The position numbers and the translations under genes were made by a program. Source: Rattus norvegicus (Eukaryota > Chordata > Mammalia > Rodentia > Muridae). Taken from it: DNA of 64,000 nt. Shown here in pieces: positions 32,737-44,489 of the stretch. The stretch is taken from contig NC_086019.1 of assembly GCF_036323735.1 (NCBI RefSeq), positions 242,040,602 through 242,104,601 on the forward strand. The letters are read 5' to 3'. The notes under the pieces were generated by a model. That model made no database searches and had not been told where the DNA came from. It was given only the letters and a program-made list of their open reading frames with translations. Each line of letters starts with the position of its first letter. Position 1 is the stretch's first letter.

Positions 32737-33277
32737 GGCAGGACCACTGCGCCTGAGACACCGCCAGAACCTGAAGGAACAGACCGGATAAACAGTTCTC
32801 TGCACCCAAATCCCATGGGAGGGAGAGCTAAACCTTCAGAGAGGCAGACACGCCTGGGAAACCAGAAGAGACTGCACTCTGCACACATCTCGGATGCCAG
32901 AGGAAAACACCAAACGCAATCTGGACCCTGGTGCACTGAAGCTCCCGGAAACGGCGGCGCAGATCTTCCTGGTTGCTGCCACCACAGAGAGCTCGTGGGC
33001 AGCACCCCTCGAGCGAACTTGAGCCTCGGGACCACAGGTAAGACCAACTTTTCTGGTGCAAGTGACCTGCCTGGTGAACTCAAGACACAGGCCCACAGGA
33101 ACAGCTGAAGACCTGTAGAGAGGAAAAACTACACGCCCGAAACCAGAACACTCTGTCCCCATAACTGGCTGAAAGAAAAGAGTAAAACAGGTCTACAGCA
33201 CTCCTGACACACAGGCTTATACGACAGTCTAGCCACTGTCAGAAATTGCAGAACAAAGTAACACTAGAGATAATGTG
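32737..33277 (+). promoter_or_regulatory. L1 5'UTR, single partial monomer
   Basis: Corresponds to the reverse complement of about 59117-59650 in the minus-strand L1 (compare CTGCGCCTGAGACACCGCC). CpG-rich compared with surroundings, as expected of the internal L1 promoter. Only a part of one ~600-bp monomer is left, so promoter strength is probably reduced. Confidence 0.75.
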
Positions 33278-34399
33278 ATGGCGAGAGGTAAGCGCAGGAA
33301 CCCAAGCAACAGAAACCAAGACTACATGGCACCATCGGAGCCCAATTCTCCCATCAAAACAAACATGGAATATCCAAACACACCAGAAAAGCAGGATCTA
33401 GTTTCAAAATCATATTTGATCATGATGCTGGAGGACTTCAAGAAAGACTTGAAGAACTCCCTTAGAGAACAAGTAGAAGCCTACAGAGAGGAATCGCAAA
33501 AATGCCTGAAAGAATTCCAGGAAAACATAAATAAACAAGTAGAAGCCCATAGAGAGGAGACACAAAAATCCCTGAAAGAATTCCAGGAAAACACAATCAA
33601 ACAGTTGAAGGAATTAAAAATGGAAATAGAATCAATCAAGAAAGAACACATGGAAACAACCCTGGATATAGGAAACCAAAAGAAAAGACAAGGAGCTGTA
33701 GATACAAGCTTCACCAACAGAATACAAGAGATGGAAGAGAGAATCTCAGGAGCAGAAGATTCCATAGAAATCATTGACTCAACTGTCAAAGATAATGTAA
33801 AGCGGAAAAAGCTACTGGTCCAAAACATACAGGAAATCCAGGACTCAATGAGAAGATCAAACCTAAGGATAATAGGTATAGAAGAGAGTGAAGACTCCCA
33901 GCTCAAAGGACCAGTAAATATCTTCAACAAAATCATAGAAGAAAACTTCCCAAACCTAAAAAAAGAGATACCCATAGACATACAAGAAGCCTACAGAACT
34001 CCAAATAGATTGGACCAGAAAAGAAACACCTCCCGTCACATAATAGTCAAAACACCAAACGCACAAAATAAAGAAAGAATATTAAAAGCAGTAAGGGAAA
34101 AAGGTCAAGTAACATATAAAGGCAGACCTATCAGAATCACACCAGACTTTTCGCCAGAAACTATGAAGGCCAGAAGATCCTGGACAGATGTCATACAGAC
34201 CCTAAGAGAACACAAATGGCAGCCCAGGTTACTGTATCCTGCAAAACTCTCAATTAACATAGATGGAGAAACCAAGATATTCCATGACAAAACCAAATTT
34301 ACACAATATCTTTCTACAAATCCAGCACTACAAAGGATAATAAATGGTAAAGCTCAACATAAGGAGGCAAGCTATACCCTAGAAGAAGCAAGAAACTAA
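33278..34399 (+). CDS. L1 ORF1 protein (intact, 373 aa)
   Basis: L1 ORF1p is the RNA-binding chaperone that forms trimers and packages L1 RNA in cytoplasmic particles. This copy is uninterrupted from ATG 33278 (MARGKRRNPSNRNQ) to TAA 34397-34399. A basic N-terminus is followed by a long coiled coil (about residues 45-175) rich in heptads and containing two tandem 22-residue units (66 bp each, starting 33471 and 33537: QVEAYREESQK.. / QVEAHREETQK..). Then come the RRM region (about 185-285) and the C-terminal domain with the RPIRITPDFSPETMKARR block. The minus-strand L1 has 15 residues fewer in the same place. The frame is intact but its neighbour ORF2 is dead, so only trans effects are possible. 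Confidence 0.88.
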   Translation: MARGKRRNPSNRNQDYMAPSEPNSPIKTNMEYPNTPEKQDLVSKSYLIMMLEDFKKDLKNSLREQVEAYREESQKCLKEFQENINKQVEAHREETQKSLKEFQENTIKQLKELKMEIESIKKEHMETTLDIGNQKKRQGAVDTSFTNRIQEMEERISGAEDSIEIIDSTVKDNVKRKKLLVQNIQEIQDSMRRSNLRIIGIEESEDSQLKGPVNIFNKIIEENFPNLKKEIPIDIQEAYRTPNRLDQKRNTSRHIIVKTPNAQNKERILKAVREKGQVTYKGRPIRITPDFSPETMKARRSWTDVIQTLREHKWQPRLLYPAKLSINIDGETKIFHDKTKFTQYLSTNPALQRIINGKAQHKEASYTLEEARN

Positions 34400-37300
34400 T
34401 CGTCTTGGCAACAAAACAAAGAGAAGAAAAGCACACAAACATAACCTCACATCCAAATATGAATATAACAGGAAGCAATAATCACTATTCCCTAATATCT
34501 CTCAACATCAATGGCTTCAACTCCCCAATAAAAAGACATAGATTAACAAACTGGATACGCAACGAGGACCCTGCATTCTGCTGCCTACAGGAAACACACC
34601 TCAGAGACAAAGACAGACACTACCTCAGAGTGAAAGGCTGGAAAACAACATTCCAAGCAAATGGTCTGAAGAAGCAAGCTGGAGTAGCCATTCTAATATC
34701 AAATAAAATCAATTTTCAACTAAAAGTCATCAAAAAAGATAAGGAAGGACACTTCATATTCATCAAAGGAAAAATCCACCAAGATGAACTCAATCCTAAA
34801 TATCTATGCCCCAAATACAAGGGCACCTACATACGTAAAAGAAACCTTACTAAAGCTCAAAACACACATTGCACCTCACATAATAATAGTAGGAGATTTC
34901 AACACCCCACTCTCATCAATGGACAGATCATGGAAACAGAAATTAAACAGAGATGTAGACAGACTAAGAGAAGTCATGAGCCAAATGGACTTAATGGATA
35001 TTTATAGAACATTCTATCCTAAAGCTAAAGGATATACCTTCTTCTCAGCTCCTCATGGTACTTTCTCCAAAATTGACCATATAATTGGCCAAAAAACGGG
35101 CCTCAACAGGTACAGAAAGATAGAAATAATCCCATGCGTGCTATCAGACCGCCACGGCCTAAAACTGGTCTTCAATAACAATAAGGGAAGAATGCCCACA
35201 TATACGTGGAAATTGAACAATACTCTACTCAATGGTAACCTAGTCAAGGAAGAAATAAAGAAAGAAATTAAAAACTTTTTAGAATTTAATGAAAATGAAG
35301 GTACAACATACCCAAACTTATGGGACACAATGAAAGCTGTGCTAAGAGGAAAACTCATAGCGCTGAGTGCCTGCAGAAAGAAACAGGAAAGAGCATATGT
35401 CAGCAGCTTGACAGCACACCTAAAAGCTCTAGAACAAAAAGAAGCAAATACACCCAGGAGGAGTAGAAGGCAGGAAATAATCAAACTCAGAGCTGAAATC
35501 AACCAAGTAGAAACAAAAACGACCATAGAAAGAATCAACAGAACCAAAAGTTGGTTCTTTGAGAAAATCAACAAGATAGATAAACCCTCAGCCAGACTAA
35601 CGAGAGGACCCAGAGAGTGTGTCCAAATTAACAAAATCAGAAATGAAAAGGGAGACATAACTACAGATTCAGAGGAAATTCAAAAAATCATCAGATCTTA
35701 CAATAAAAGCCTATATTCAACAAAACTTTAAAATCTACAGGAAATGGACAATTTCCTAGACAGATACCAGGTACCGAAGTTAAATCAGGAACAGATAAAC
35801 CAGTTAAACAACCCCATAACTCCTAAGGAAATAGAAGCAGTCATTAAAGGTCTCCCAACCAAAAAGAGCCCAGGTCCAGACGGGTTTAGTGCAGAATTCT
35901 ACCAAACCTTCATAGAGGACCTCATACCAATATTATCCAAACTATTCCACAAAATTGAAACAGAGTGATCACTACCGAATACCTTCTACGAAGCCACAAT
36001 TACTCTTATACCTAAACCACACAAAGACACAACAAAGAAAGAGAACTTCAGACCAATTTCCCTTATGAATATCGACACAAAAATACTCAACAAAATTCTG
36101 GCAAACCGAATCCAAGAGCACATCAAAACAATCATCCAACATGACCAAGGAGGCTTCATCCCAGGCATGCAGGGATGGTTTAATATACGGAAAACCATCA
36201 ACGTGATGCATTATATAAAGAAACTGAAAGAAAAAAAACCACATGATCATTTCATTAGACGCTGAGAAAGCATTTGACAAAATTCAACACCCCTTCATGA
36301 TAAAAGTCCTGGAAAGAATAGGAATTCAAGGCCCATACCTGAACATAGTAAAAGCCATATACAGCAAACCAGTTGCTAACATTAAACTAAATGGAGAGAA
36401 ACTCGAAGCAATCCCACTAAACTCAGGGACTAGACAAGGCTGCCCACTCTCTCCCTACTTATTCAATATAGTTCTTGAATTCTAGCCAGAGCAATCAGAC
36501 AACAAAAGGAGGTCAAGGGGATACAGATCGAAAAAGAAGAAGTCAAAATATCACTGTTTGCAGATGATATGATAGTATATTTAAGTGATCCCAAAAGTTC
36601 CACCAGAGAACTACTAAAGCTGATAAACAACTTCAGCAAAGTGGCTGGGTATAAAATTAACTCAAATAAATCCGTAGCCTTCCTCTACACAAAAGAGAAA
36701 CAAGCTGAGAAAGAAATTAGGGAAACGACACCTTTCATAATAGACCCAAATGATATAAAGTACCTCGTTGTGACTTTAACTAAGCAAGTAAAAGATCTGT
36801 ACAATAAGACCTTCAAGCCTCTGAAGAAAGAAATTGAAGAAGACCTCAGAAGATGGAAAGATCTCCCATGCTCATGGATTGGCAGGATTAATATAGTAAA
36901 AATGGCCATTTTACCAAAAGTGATCTACAGATTCAATGCAATCCCCATCAAAATACCAATCCAATTCTTCAAAGAGCTAGACAGAACAATTTGCAAATTC
37001 ATCTGGAATAACAAAAAGCCCAGGATAGCTAAAACTATCCTCAACAATAAAAGGACTTCAGGGGGAATCACTATCCCTGAACTCAAGCAGTATTACAGAG
37101 CAATAGTGATAAAAACTGCATGGTATTGGTACAGAGACAGACAAATAGACCAATGGAATAGGATTGAAGACCCAGAAATGAACCCACACACCTATGGTCA
37201 CTTGATTTTTGACAAAGGAGCCAAAACCATCCAATGGAAAAAAGATAGCATTTTCAGCAAATGGTGCTGGTTCAACTGGAGGTCAACATGTAGAAGAATG

Positions 37301-38283
37301 CAGATCGATCCATGCTTATCACCCTGTACAAAGCTTAAGTCCAAGTGGATCAAGGACCTCCACATCAAACCAGACACACTCAAACTAATAGAAGAAAAAC
37401 TAGGGAAGCATCTGGAACACATGGGCACTGGAAAAAATTTCCCGAACAAAACACCAATGGCTTATGCTCTAAGATCAAGAATCGACAAATGGGATCTCAT
37501 AAAACTGCAAAGCTTCTGTAAGGCAAAGGACACTGTGGTTAGGACAAAACGGCAACCAACAGATTGGGAAAAGATCTTTACCAATCCTGCAACAGATAGA
37601 GGCCTTATATCCAAAATATACAAAGAACTCAAGAAGTTAGACCGCAGGGAAACCAATAACCCTATTAAAAAATGGGGTTCAGAGCTAAACAAAGAATTCA
37701 CAGCTGAGGAATCCCAAATGGCTGAGAAACACCTAAAGAAATGTTCAACATCTTTAGTCATAAGGGAAATGCAAATCAAAACAACCCTGAGATTTCACCT
37801 CACACCAGTGAGAATGGCTAAGATCAAAAACTCAGATGACAGTTGATGCTGGCGAGGATGTGGAGAAAGAGGAACACTCCTCCATTGTTGGTGGGATTGC
37901 AGACTGGTAAAACCATTCTGGAAATCAGTCTGGAGGTTCCTCAAAAAATTGGACATTGAACTGCCTGAGGATCCAGCTATACCTCTCTTGGGATATACGC
38001 AAAAGATGCTTCAACATATAAAAGAGACACGTGCTCCACTATGTTCATCGCAGCCTTATTTATAATAGCCAGAAACTGAAAAGAACCCAGATGCCCTTCA
38101 ACAGAGGAATGGATACAGAAAATGTGGTATATCTACACAATGGAATATTACTCAGCTATCAAAAACAACGACTTTATGAAATTCGTAGGCAAATGGTTGG
38201 AACTGGAAAATATCATCCTGAGTGAGGTAACCCAATCACAGAAAAACACACATGGTATGCACTCATTGATAAGTGGCTGTTAG
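34399..38283 (+). pseudogene. L1 ORF2 (endonuclease-reverse transcriptase), inactive
   Basis: ORF2p nicks target DNA and reverse-transcribes L1 RNA. Endonuclease (34405-35160), RT (LDAEKAFDKIQ at 36255, LFADDMIVY at about 36557) and the Cys-rich C-terminal region are recognisable. Lesions compared with the sister L1 at 53441-60423: the start ATG, which should overlap the ORF1 stop as TAATG, is ATC (34399-34401); a 2-nt loss near 34790; the endonuclease SDH catalytic His is Arg (codon 35150-35152); TAA at 35729-35731; frameshifts near 35966, 36235 and 36487; TGA at 37844-37846. Clearly not functional. Confidence 0.93.
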
Positions 38284-39000
38284 CCCAAATGCTTGAATTA
38301 CCCTAGATGCCTAGAACAAATGAAACTCAAGACGGATGATCAAAATGCGAATGCTTCACTCCTTCTCTAAAAGGGGAACAAGAATACCCTTGGCAGGGAA
38401 TAGGGAGGCAAAGATTAAAACAGACACAGAAGGAACACCCATTCAGAGCCTGCCCCACATGTGGCCCATACATATACAGCCACCCAATTAGACAAGATGG
38501 ATGAAGCAAAGAAGTGCAGACCGACAGGAGCCGGATGTAGATCGCTCCTGAGAGACACAGCCAGAATACAGCAAATACAGAGGCGAATGCCAGCAGCAAA
38601 CCACTGAACTGAGAATAGGTGCCCCATTGAAGGAATCAGAGAAAGAACTGGAAGAGCTTGAAGGGGCTCGAGACCCCAAAAGTACAACAATGCCAAGCAA
38701 CCAGAGCTTCCAGGGACTAAGCCACTACCTAAAGACTATACATGGACTGACCCTGGACTCTGACCTCATAGGTAGCAATGAATATCCTAGTAAGAGCACC
38801 AGTGGAAGGGGAAGACCTGGGTCCTGCTAAGACTGAACCCCCAGTGAACTAGACTATGGGGGGAGGGCGGCAATGGTGGGAGGGTTGGGAGGGGAACACC
38901 CATAAGGAAGGGGAGGGGGGAGGGGAATGTTTGCCCGGAAATCGGGAAAGGGAATAACACTTGAAATGTATATAAGAAATACTCAAGTTAATAAAAAAAA
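38284..39000 (+). other. L1 3'UTR, first copy, with G-quadruplex motif and A-tail
   Basis: Ordinary rodent L1 3'UTR. 38878-38894 reads GGGAGGGTTGGGAGGGG, four G-runs with 1-2 nt loops. Ends ATAATAAAAAAAA-type at 39000. Confidence 0.8.
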
Positions 39001-40328
39001 TGGGGTTCAGAGCTAAACAAAGAATTCACAGCTGAGGAATGCCAAATGGCTGAGAAACACCTAAAGAAATGTTCAACATCTTTAGTCATAAGGGAAATGC
39101 AAATCAAAACAACCCTGAGATTTCACCTCACACCAGTGAGAATGGCTAAGATCAAAAACTCAGGTGACAGCAAATGCTGGTGAGGATGTGGAGAAAGAGG
39201 AACACTCCTCCATTGCTGGTGGGATTGCAATCTGGTAAAACCATTCTGGAAATCAGTCTGGAGGTTCCTCAGAAAATTGGACATTAAACTACCTGAGGAG
39301 AGCTATACCTCTCTTGGGCATATACCCAAAAGATGCCCCAACATATAAAAAAGACACGTGCTCCACTATGTTTATCGCAGCCTTATTTATAATAGCCAGA
39401 AGCTGGAAAGAACCCAGATGCCCTGCAACAGAGGAATGGATACAGAAAATGTGGTACATCTACACAATGGAATATTACTCAACTATCAAAAACAATGACT
39501 TTATGAAATTCGTAGGCAAATGGTTGGAACTGGAAAATATCATCCTGAGTGAGCTAACCCAATCACAGAAAGACATACATGGTATGCACTCATTGATAAG
39601 TGGCTATTAGCCCAAATGCTTGAATTACCCTAGATGCCTAGAACAAATGAAACTCAAGACAGATGATCAAAATGTGAAGGCTTCACTCCTTCTTTAAAAG
39701 GGGAACAAGAATACCCTTGGCAGGGAAGAGAGAGGCAAAGATTAAAACAGAGACTGAAGGAACACCCATTCAGAGCCTGCCCCACATGTGGCCCATACAT
39801 ATACAGCCACCCAATTAGACAAGATGGATGAAGCAAAGAAGTGCAGACCGACAGGAGCTGGATGTAGATCGCTCCGGAGAGACACAGCCAGAATACAGCA
39901 TATACAGAGGCGAATGCCAGCAGCAAACCACTGAACTGAGAATAGGACCTCCGTTGAAGGAATCAGAGAAAGAACTGGAAGAGCTTGAAGGGGCTCGAGA
40001 CCCCATATGTACAACAATGCCAAGCAACCAGAGCTTCCAGGGACTAAGCCACTACCTAAAGACTATACATGGACTGACCCTGAACTCTGACCTCATAGGT
40101 AGCAATGGATATCCTAGTAAGAGCACCAGTGGAAGGCCAAGCCCTGGGTCCTGCTAAGACTGAACCCCCAGTGAACTAGACTGTTGGGGGGAGGGTGGCA
40201 ATGGGGGGAGGGTTGGGAGGGGAACATCCATAAGGAAGGGGAGGGGGGAGGGGGATGTTTGCCCGGAAACCAGGAAAGGGAATAACACTCGAAATGTATA
40301 TAAGAAATACTCAAGTTAATAAAAAAAA
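39001..40328 (+). mobile_element. Second L1 3' segment fused to the first
   Basis: About 610 bp of ORF2 C-terminus (open 39314-39610, ending ISGY, stop 39608-39610), then 3'UTR with the same G-quadruplex motif (40203-40222) and an A8 tail. It differs from the first copy at scattered bases, so it is not a simple recent tandem copy. Confidence 0.88.
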
Positions 40329-40339
40329 GGTATTTAATC
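40325..40339. repeat. TSD of L1 (right)
   Basis: AAAAGGTATTTAATC, partner of 32722-32736; followed by TCAAGCCCACC of the split LTR. Confidence 0.88.
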
Positions 40340-40474
40340 TCAAGCCCACCCTGAGAATTGGGGTCTGATTTTAAACATCCACTTTCTGCCATGACAATAA
40401 ATGCCTTAAAGCCATGGACTGTCTCTTTTCATCCCGATTCACTGTGGGGAACCATGGAGAAGGCTTTTACCAAC
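40329..40474 (+). mobile_element. LTR of older endogenous retrovirus, R/U5 part
   Basis: Continues the LTR from 32736. GGTATTTAATCTCAAGCCC is the TATA-like region and AATAAA at 40396-40401 the polyadenylation signal; the likely 3' end is near ACCAACA at 40474, uncertain. Confidence 0.5.
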
Positions 40475-40908
40475 AGAGTCACTGTCTAAGTTCCCTTAGA
40501 AGGCCTCTCTGCACTCCCAGCCACAACCTCACCAAGTCTGTCTTCACTTTCAAGCCAAGAACTATTCCCACAGGACCAACTGGAGCCCCCCCCCGTCCCC
40601 TGCCTGCCCTAGACTAGATACAGCCTGTGGGCCCCAACTCTGTTCTTAGCTCTTCCTCAGCTCTTAGCAGTGCCTAGATGTCAGAGAGCCTCAGAACCAG
40701 ATGGCCTCCACCTCTTGCAGGCCTGCAGATCCCCAAACCAGATCCAGCTTTCCAGATCCTCAGACTGCACTTTCCCACCCTGAGCAGTGCCTCAGAGCAA
40801 ATCTACAACCCAGCACCCATCCAGTGTGGCATGGGACAAGCATAGTCAAACTCCCTGGGTCCTGCCTTCCCAAGCAGTCATGTCCTGTGGTGGAAGGAAC
40901 GTGAAACC
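40475..40908. other. No gene recognised
   Basis: C-rich non-coding sequence, nothing recognisable. Confidence 0.45.
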
Positions 40909-41580
40909 CATGAATCTACAACAAAAGTTAAAGATTTAAAATGTTTGACAGATAAAACAGAATAATATTTCCATCATCTGGATTGTCTGAATGCAGTACA
41001 AGTGTCTCCCAAGGGTTCACTAATTGGTCTGTGGTGTGGTAACATTGGAAGGTGATAGAGTCTTTAAGAGATGGGGCTCAATGAGAGGTCCTTGGATGAC
41101 TGAAGATGCTGGTACTGTCCTCTCAACACATCACTGTGGTTCTCATGGAATCCTTTGGCAGTCCAGAGGAAGTTGGTTGAAAAGGAACAAGTCCAACCCC
41201 ACCTATCTCTTTAGCTTCCTGTTTGAGAAACTATCCCTCCTCCTCCCCTTTGTGTCTCCACCACTGTGATGTCATCTGCTGCAAGGTATGCCTGAGAGAC
41301 AAGCCACTGCTGGTGCCTTGCTCATGAATTTCCAAAATGATGAGCCCCACAAGCTTCTTTATAAAGTGATTCTGCTTTGTGTATTTCATTATAGTAACCA
41401 ATAAATAAACTAGTGCATGGTCCCTCTTCATTTTTGAAATAGGCCATTGGCTGACAAATGTGCACATTTGTTACCATTTTATTTGCACTTGAAGTTCTTT
41501 TAGCATTAGCCAGCATTTGGTTACTAAATTAACCTGATACTATTTTCACTGTTTGCTGTATGCACATTCAAGTCTTCTAA
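40909..41580 (+). repeat. Duplicated segment, copy 2 (MaLR-like LTR relic)
   Basis: Partner of 29941-30610 at a constant offset of 10968 bp through the core; 40984-41397 is identical to 30016-30429. Beyond 41398 the two copies still align for about 180 bp but at clearly lower identity. Confidence 0.9.
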
Positions 41581-42234
41581 ATTGAGTGGGATGAACAGGA
41601 TAATCCAGTTTACTGGTTGTGCACAAGGAAGATTCTGGAAAAGACTTTTGTACCTCTCAACAGCACTCTTAAAGTAGGGATGTTGGCCAGGAAAGGGATC
41701 TACAGATTAAATGTTCTTATGCTGTGTTCTTAGATGGTCTCTGTTTCTTGCTGAGTTTCCTAGCAAGCATAATTAACTCACAACCTGTGAAAACCAGTAG
41801 GGAGGGTGGAGGGGTTGATGAAGGCACCATTACTTCCTGTGAGTTTTGCTTTCCTGTAAAGAATTCAGGTTCTCTAAAGTTCTGTGCTATTTTTAAGTGT
41901 TCTCATTGTAATGTGAAGCAGGTCCCAATCATACAATGGTTGAGTTGGTATGGTAATTGCATAACAGGAACTAGCCAAGGTGCTAAGCCCATAAAACTGA
42001 CCTAAGACCCATTGTTCTCTGTCTTTAACAGTGACAGATTTTAAAGAGACAACACCCTGTGGCACATTTTTTTCCCCTTCAGGTACAAATAAATGAAAAC
42101 TTAGTTTATAGGTCCTGTGGTAGGTGTGGCTAATTTTATATCTTTGATAAAATGAGGACCATTGTTATCTGAAGAAAGCTAGGCTGATGCAAGTTAGACA
42201 GAAATTGTATAAAGGACAAATGGAATGAAATCAG
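41581..42234. other. No gene recognised
   Basis: Non-coding sequence, nothing recognisable. Confidence 0.5.
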
Positions 42235-43786
42235 CACTTTTGGTTTTCTTCTTTTATTGATTATTTTATTTATTTACATTTTGAATATTGTCCCCCTTCC
42301 TGGTCTTCCCTCCACAGAACCCCCATCTTATTCCCTTCCTCTTTGCCTCTAAGAGGGTGCTTCTCTACCTACTCACCCACTCCTACCTTATGCCTTTAGC
42401 ATTCCCCTTTGCTGGGACAAGAAGCCTCCACAGGACAAAGCACCCCACCTCCCATTGACGCCAGGTAAGGAAATCCTCTGCTACATATGTTGCAGGAGCC
42501 ATGGACTCACCCATATATTTTCTTTAGTTGGTGGTCTAGTTCCTGAGAGCTCTGGGAGGCTCGGGGGGAGTGCGGGGGGGGTGTTCTGGTTAGTTGATAT
42601 TGTTCTTCCTATGGGATTGCAATCCCCTTTAGCTCCTTTGCTCCTTTCTCTAACTCTTTCATTGGGACCCCTAGCTTAGTCCAATGGTTGGCTTTGAGTA
42701 TCTGTATCTTTTTTAGCCTGGTACTGGCAGAGCTTCTCAATAGGCAGCCATACCAGGCTTCTGTCTGCAACAACTTCTTGGCATCTGCAATAATGTTGGG
42801 GTTTGGTGTTTGCAGACAGGATGGATCCTTAGGGCAGTCTCTAGATGGCCTTTCCTCCAGTCTCTGCTCTATTTTTGTCCCTGTATTTGTTTCCTTTAGA
42901 CATGAAAAATTCTGGGTTAAAATTTTTGAGACGGGTGGGTGGTCCCATCCCTCAACTGGGGGCCATGTTTATCTACTGGAGGTGGTCTCTTCATATTCTA
43001 TCTTCCCACTGTTGGGTATTCCGGCTAATGCCATCCCTATTTCATTCTGGGAACCTCTCAAATCCCTGACATCTGGGACTTTCTAGTGGTTCTCTCTGTT
43101 CGCCCCCCAACCCCCTGCTGCTAAATATGTCTATTAATTCTCCTGGCCCTCTGGACTTCTCTCCTGTTTCTTCCTATACCTGACCCTGCCCTCCTCCCCA
43201 CCCTCCCCTCTCATCCAGATTCCTCCCTCTTCTAAGTGGGATTGAAGCATTCACACTTTGGCATTCCTTACTGCTAAGCTTCATATGGTCTGTGAGTTGT
43301 ATTGTGGGTATTCTGAACTTTTGGGCTAATATCCATGTATCAATGTGTACATACTATGTATGTCCTTTTGGGTTTGGTTTACCTCAATCAGGATGATATT
43401 TTCTCCTTCCATCCATTTACCTGAAAAATTCATGAAGTTATAAGTTTTAATAGCTGAGTAGTATCCCATTTTGTAAATGTATCACTTTTTCTATATCCAT
43501 TCTTCCATTGAGGAACATCTGGGTTGTTTCCGGATTCTGGCTACTGTAAACAAGGCTGCTATGAACATAGTAGAACATGTGTCCTTGTTATATGTTGGAG
43601 CATCTTTTAGGTATATGTCCAGTAGTAGTATAGCTGGGTCTTCAGGTAGAACTACTTTCTGAGAAACTGCCAGACTGATTTCTAGAGTGGTTGTATCAGT
43701 TCACAATCACACCAGCAATGGAGGAGTGTTCTTCTTTCTCCACATCCTCATCAGCATCTGCTGTTGCCTGACACTTTTGGTTTTCT
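42235..43786 (-). mobile_element. 5'-truncated L1 with 15-bp TSD
   Basis: Insert 42250-43771 on the minus strand: A-rich tail and 3'UTR (42250-43320), then the last ~450 bp of ORF2 up to the truncation point. TSD CACTTTTGGTTTTCT at 42235-42249 and 43772-43786 is perfect. Diverged more than the two large L1s, so an older subfamily. Confidence 0.9.
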
Positions 43787-43874
43787 AAGGAATGAACAAA
43801 GTTATATTGATGTTATAGAAAAAATTAAACTTAAATTTGAACAAGTTAATTAATTGATTCATTTTGTTGTTATC
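43787..43874. other. No gene recognised
   Basis: Short AT-rich spacer. Confidence 0.4.
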
Positions 43875-44015
43875 TTTTGAGACAGGATCTTACTATGTAA
43901 TCTTTACTGGCCTGGAGCTTGCTATGTAGACCAGGCTGGACTCTGACTCATAGAGATCTGCCTATTTATATCTCTTAAGTAATGGAATTATGTATGTGTG
44001 CCACTATGCCTCCCT
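43875..44015 (-). repeat. B1 SINE relic, antisense
   Basis: TTGAGACAGGATCTTACTATG..TAGACCAGGCTGGACTCTGAC..GTGTGCCACTATGCC is the antisense of B1 (7SL RNA-derived). Diverged. Confidence 0.7.
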
Positions 44016-44250
44016 GACATTTTCACTTTTAAAAATATATTCTTTTCTAGAATATTGGAGATGAATGTCAGAATTTCTAGATTTATGATAATTATATGTA
44101 AAGATATAATTATAACTGTCCTATGAATTTCTAGTCCTAAGGGAAATTACAAACTTAGAGAAGACAAAAGAAAGTATTCATAGGATTAAGTTCAGTTAAG
44201 TGAAAACTCCATGTTCAGGTTATGAGTCTAAATAGAAGGATGTATAAAAC
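44016..44250. other. No gene recognised
   Basis: AT-rich non-coding sequence. Confidence 0.4.
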
Positions 44251-44337
44251 TTTTTTTTTTTCCGGAGCTGGGGACCGAACCCAGGGCCTTGTGCTTGCTA
44301 GGCAAGCGCTCTACCACTGAGCCAAATCCCCAACCCC
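44251..44337 (-). mobile_element. ID element (rat SINE)
   Basis: Antisense ID: T11 tail, CCGGAGCTGGGGACCGAACC, and head GGATTTGGCTCAGTGG on the minus strand. I found no convincing TSD, so its boundaries or flanks have changed. Confidence 0.92.
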
Positions 44338-44489
44338 TCCTTTGTATTTCTAAATGTAGCATTTGACCAGGGTGTTGAAACTGCAAAGGTGAGGAAGTAG
44401 GGCATAACTTTCTTGTGCTATAAATACTAATAAACAAGTGGACTTGCCGACAGTTACAGTTCATTAAGCATAGTCCACTTGGGATAATT

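Larger units (their letters stand above)
32737..40328 (+). mobile_element. Rat L1, near full-length, with extra L1 3' end
   Basis: One TSD pair encloses: a partial 5'UTR monomer (32737-33277), intact ORF1, dead ORF2 (34399-38283), 3'UTR with G-rich tract, an A8 tail (38993-39000), then without any other sequence a second ORF2 3' part (from TGGGGTTCAGAGC at 39001), ORF2 stop at 39608-39610, second 3'UTR and final tail (40321-40328). The second segment starts right after an A6 run in ORF2 (compare 37664-37681), so the joint lies in shared A's. It could be template switching during reverse transcription or a second L1 landing in the first tail. Confidence 0.92.

Noticed and set aside
33278..34399. 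ORF1 as a host gene
   Set aside because: It sits in order inside a normal L1 with 5'UTR, ORF2 and 3'UTR, and has a close sister copy at 58041-59069.
42560..42600. Splice-site-like motifs and GC patches as hidden exons
   Set aside because: They lie in the antisense L1 3'UTR; no open frame with conserved protein content joins them.
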